This document shows positions 14,025-14,237 of a stretch of 14,237 nucleotides of DNA, piece after piece; the first letter of the stretch is position 1, and each line of letters begins with the position of its first letter. This stretch comes from Desulfobulbus_C sp964551175 (lineage in GTDB: Bacteria; Desulfobacterota; Desulfobulbia; Desulfobulbales; Desulfobulbaceae): NCBI GenBank assembly GCA_964551175.1, contig CAZKBZ010000072.1, forward strand, positions 1 to 14,237. The letters run 5' to 3'. The notes beneath the pieces were generated by a model that saw nothing but the letters and a program-made list of their open reading frames with translations, ran no database searches and was not told the DNA's origin. The position numbers and the translations under genes were made by a program.

Positions 14025-14183
14025 AGGCGACCTTGCAAAATTTCTATTTTGCCCGATTTCTGTGTCCCAGTGGAAAATAAAATGCTCACATATGCCTAAT
14101 ATGCTGCGCGTTAATTTTCCGCTGCTCCTTGAACTCGAACAGATAGCGTAGACTTCGAAATATCTAATTTTTCAAGGTAGCCT
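14025..14183 (+). repeat. Palindromic dispersed repeat, copy D (about 159 bp)
   Basis: This copy has the same orientation as copy B on the plus strand, so relative to the minus-strand regulator gene it lies as copy A does to prs. Its termini are CCTTGCAAAATT at 14031-14042 and AATTTTTCAAGG at 14166-14177 (one mismatch), with outer AGGCGA/TAGCCT. The inner arms are GTGGAAAAT at 14070-14078 and ATTTTCCGC at 14114-14122 (nine pairs, one of them G-T). The central CATAT at 14089-14093 and ATATG at 14099-14103 form the core hairpin. The internal CCTTGAA at 14127-14133 can pair with TTCAAGG at 14171-14177. It is about 18 bases longer than A and B, due to extra sequence near 14138-14155. No protein is encoded. 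Confidence 0.85.
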
Positions 14184-14237
14184 GTAGTTTATACAAATGT
14201 TTATTAACAGATTATCTCTTATCAGGCAGTTAAGTCA

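Overview
The window is a housekeeping segment of a bacterial chromosome with roughly balanced base composition. It is most likely from the Desulfobacterota (the old Deltaproteobacteria, perhaps Desulfobulbales). This rests on the gene order tRNA-Gln, prs, rplY (long Ctc form), pth, carD, rluD, coaE, rho, rpmE, prfA, prmC, murA, on a CarD-type regulator, and on a sigma-54 two-component pair. The taxon is an inference; no search was run.

Layout, left to right. Positions 1-39 are the 3' end of a tRNA-Gln. Positions 238-3507 carry four plus-strand genes: prs (PRPP synthesis), rplY (ribosomal protein L25), pth (peptidyl-tRNA hydrolase) and carD (RNA polymerase-binding regulator). They are separated by two good intrinsic terminators and a strong-looking carD promoter. 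Positions 3562-5110 hold overlapping rluD and coaE. After a 437-base leader-like gap come rho, rpmE, prfA and prmC, all concerned with ending transcription or translation: Rho, L31, release factor 1, and the methyltransferase that modifies the release factor. murA (peptidoglycan precursor synthesis) follows. On the minus strand, ending 6 bases from murA, lie a PilR-like sigma-54 response regulator (13994 to 12636) and a PilS-like membrane histidine kinase (12573 to 10855).

The genes are conventional and appear intact. The unusual content lies between them. A palindromic repeat of about 140-160 bases occurs three times in near-full form (55-195, 2102-2242, 14025-14183) and once as an internally deleted 64-base form (8401-8464). 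Each copy sits 15-42 bases before a start codon (prs, pth, prmC, response regulator). The copies differ in sequence within their arms, yet each copy's arms still pair with each other. Each copy also has a third, internal copy of its terminal word, which would allow two alternative folds. This is the best candidate for something undescribed. Other structures are degenerate NNGTCAG heptamer runs just after the prs and prfA stop codons, an inverted plus direct repeat cluster in front of murA, and short palindromes directly before the ribosome binding sites of both ribosomal protein genes.

No mobile-element genes, CRISPR array, phage genes or defence system are visible. If a novel system is present, it is the dispersed hairpin element family and not a gene cluster.
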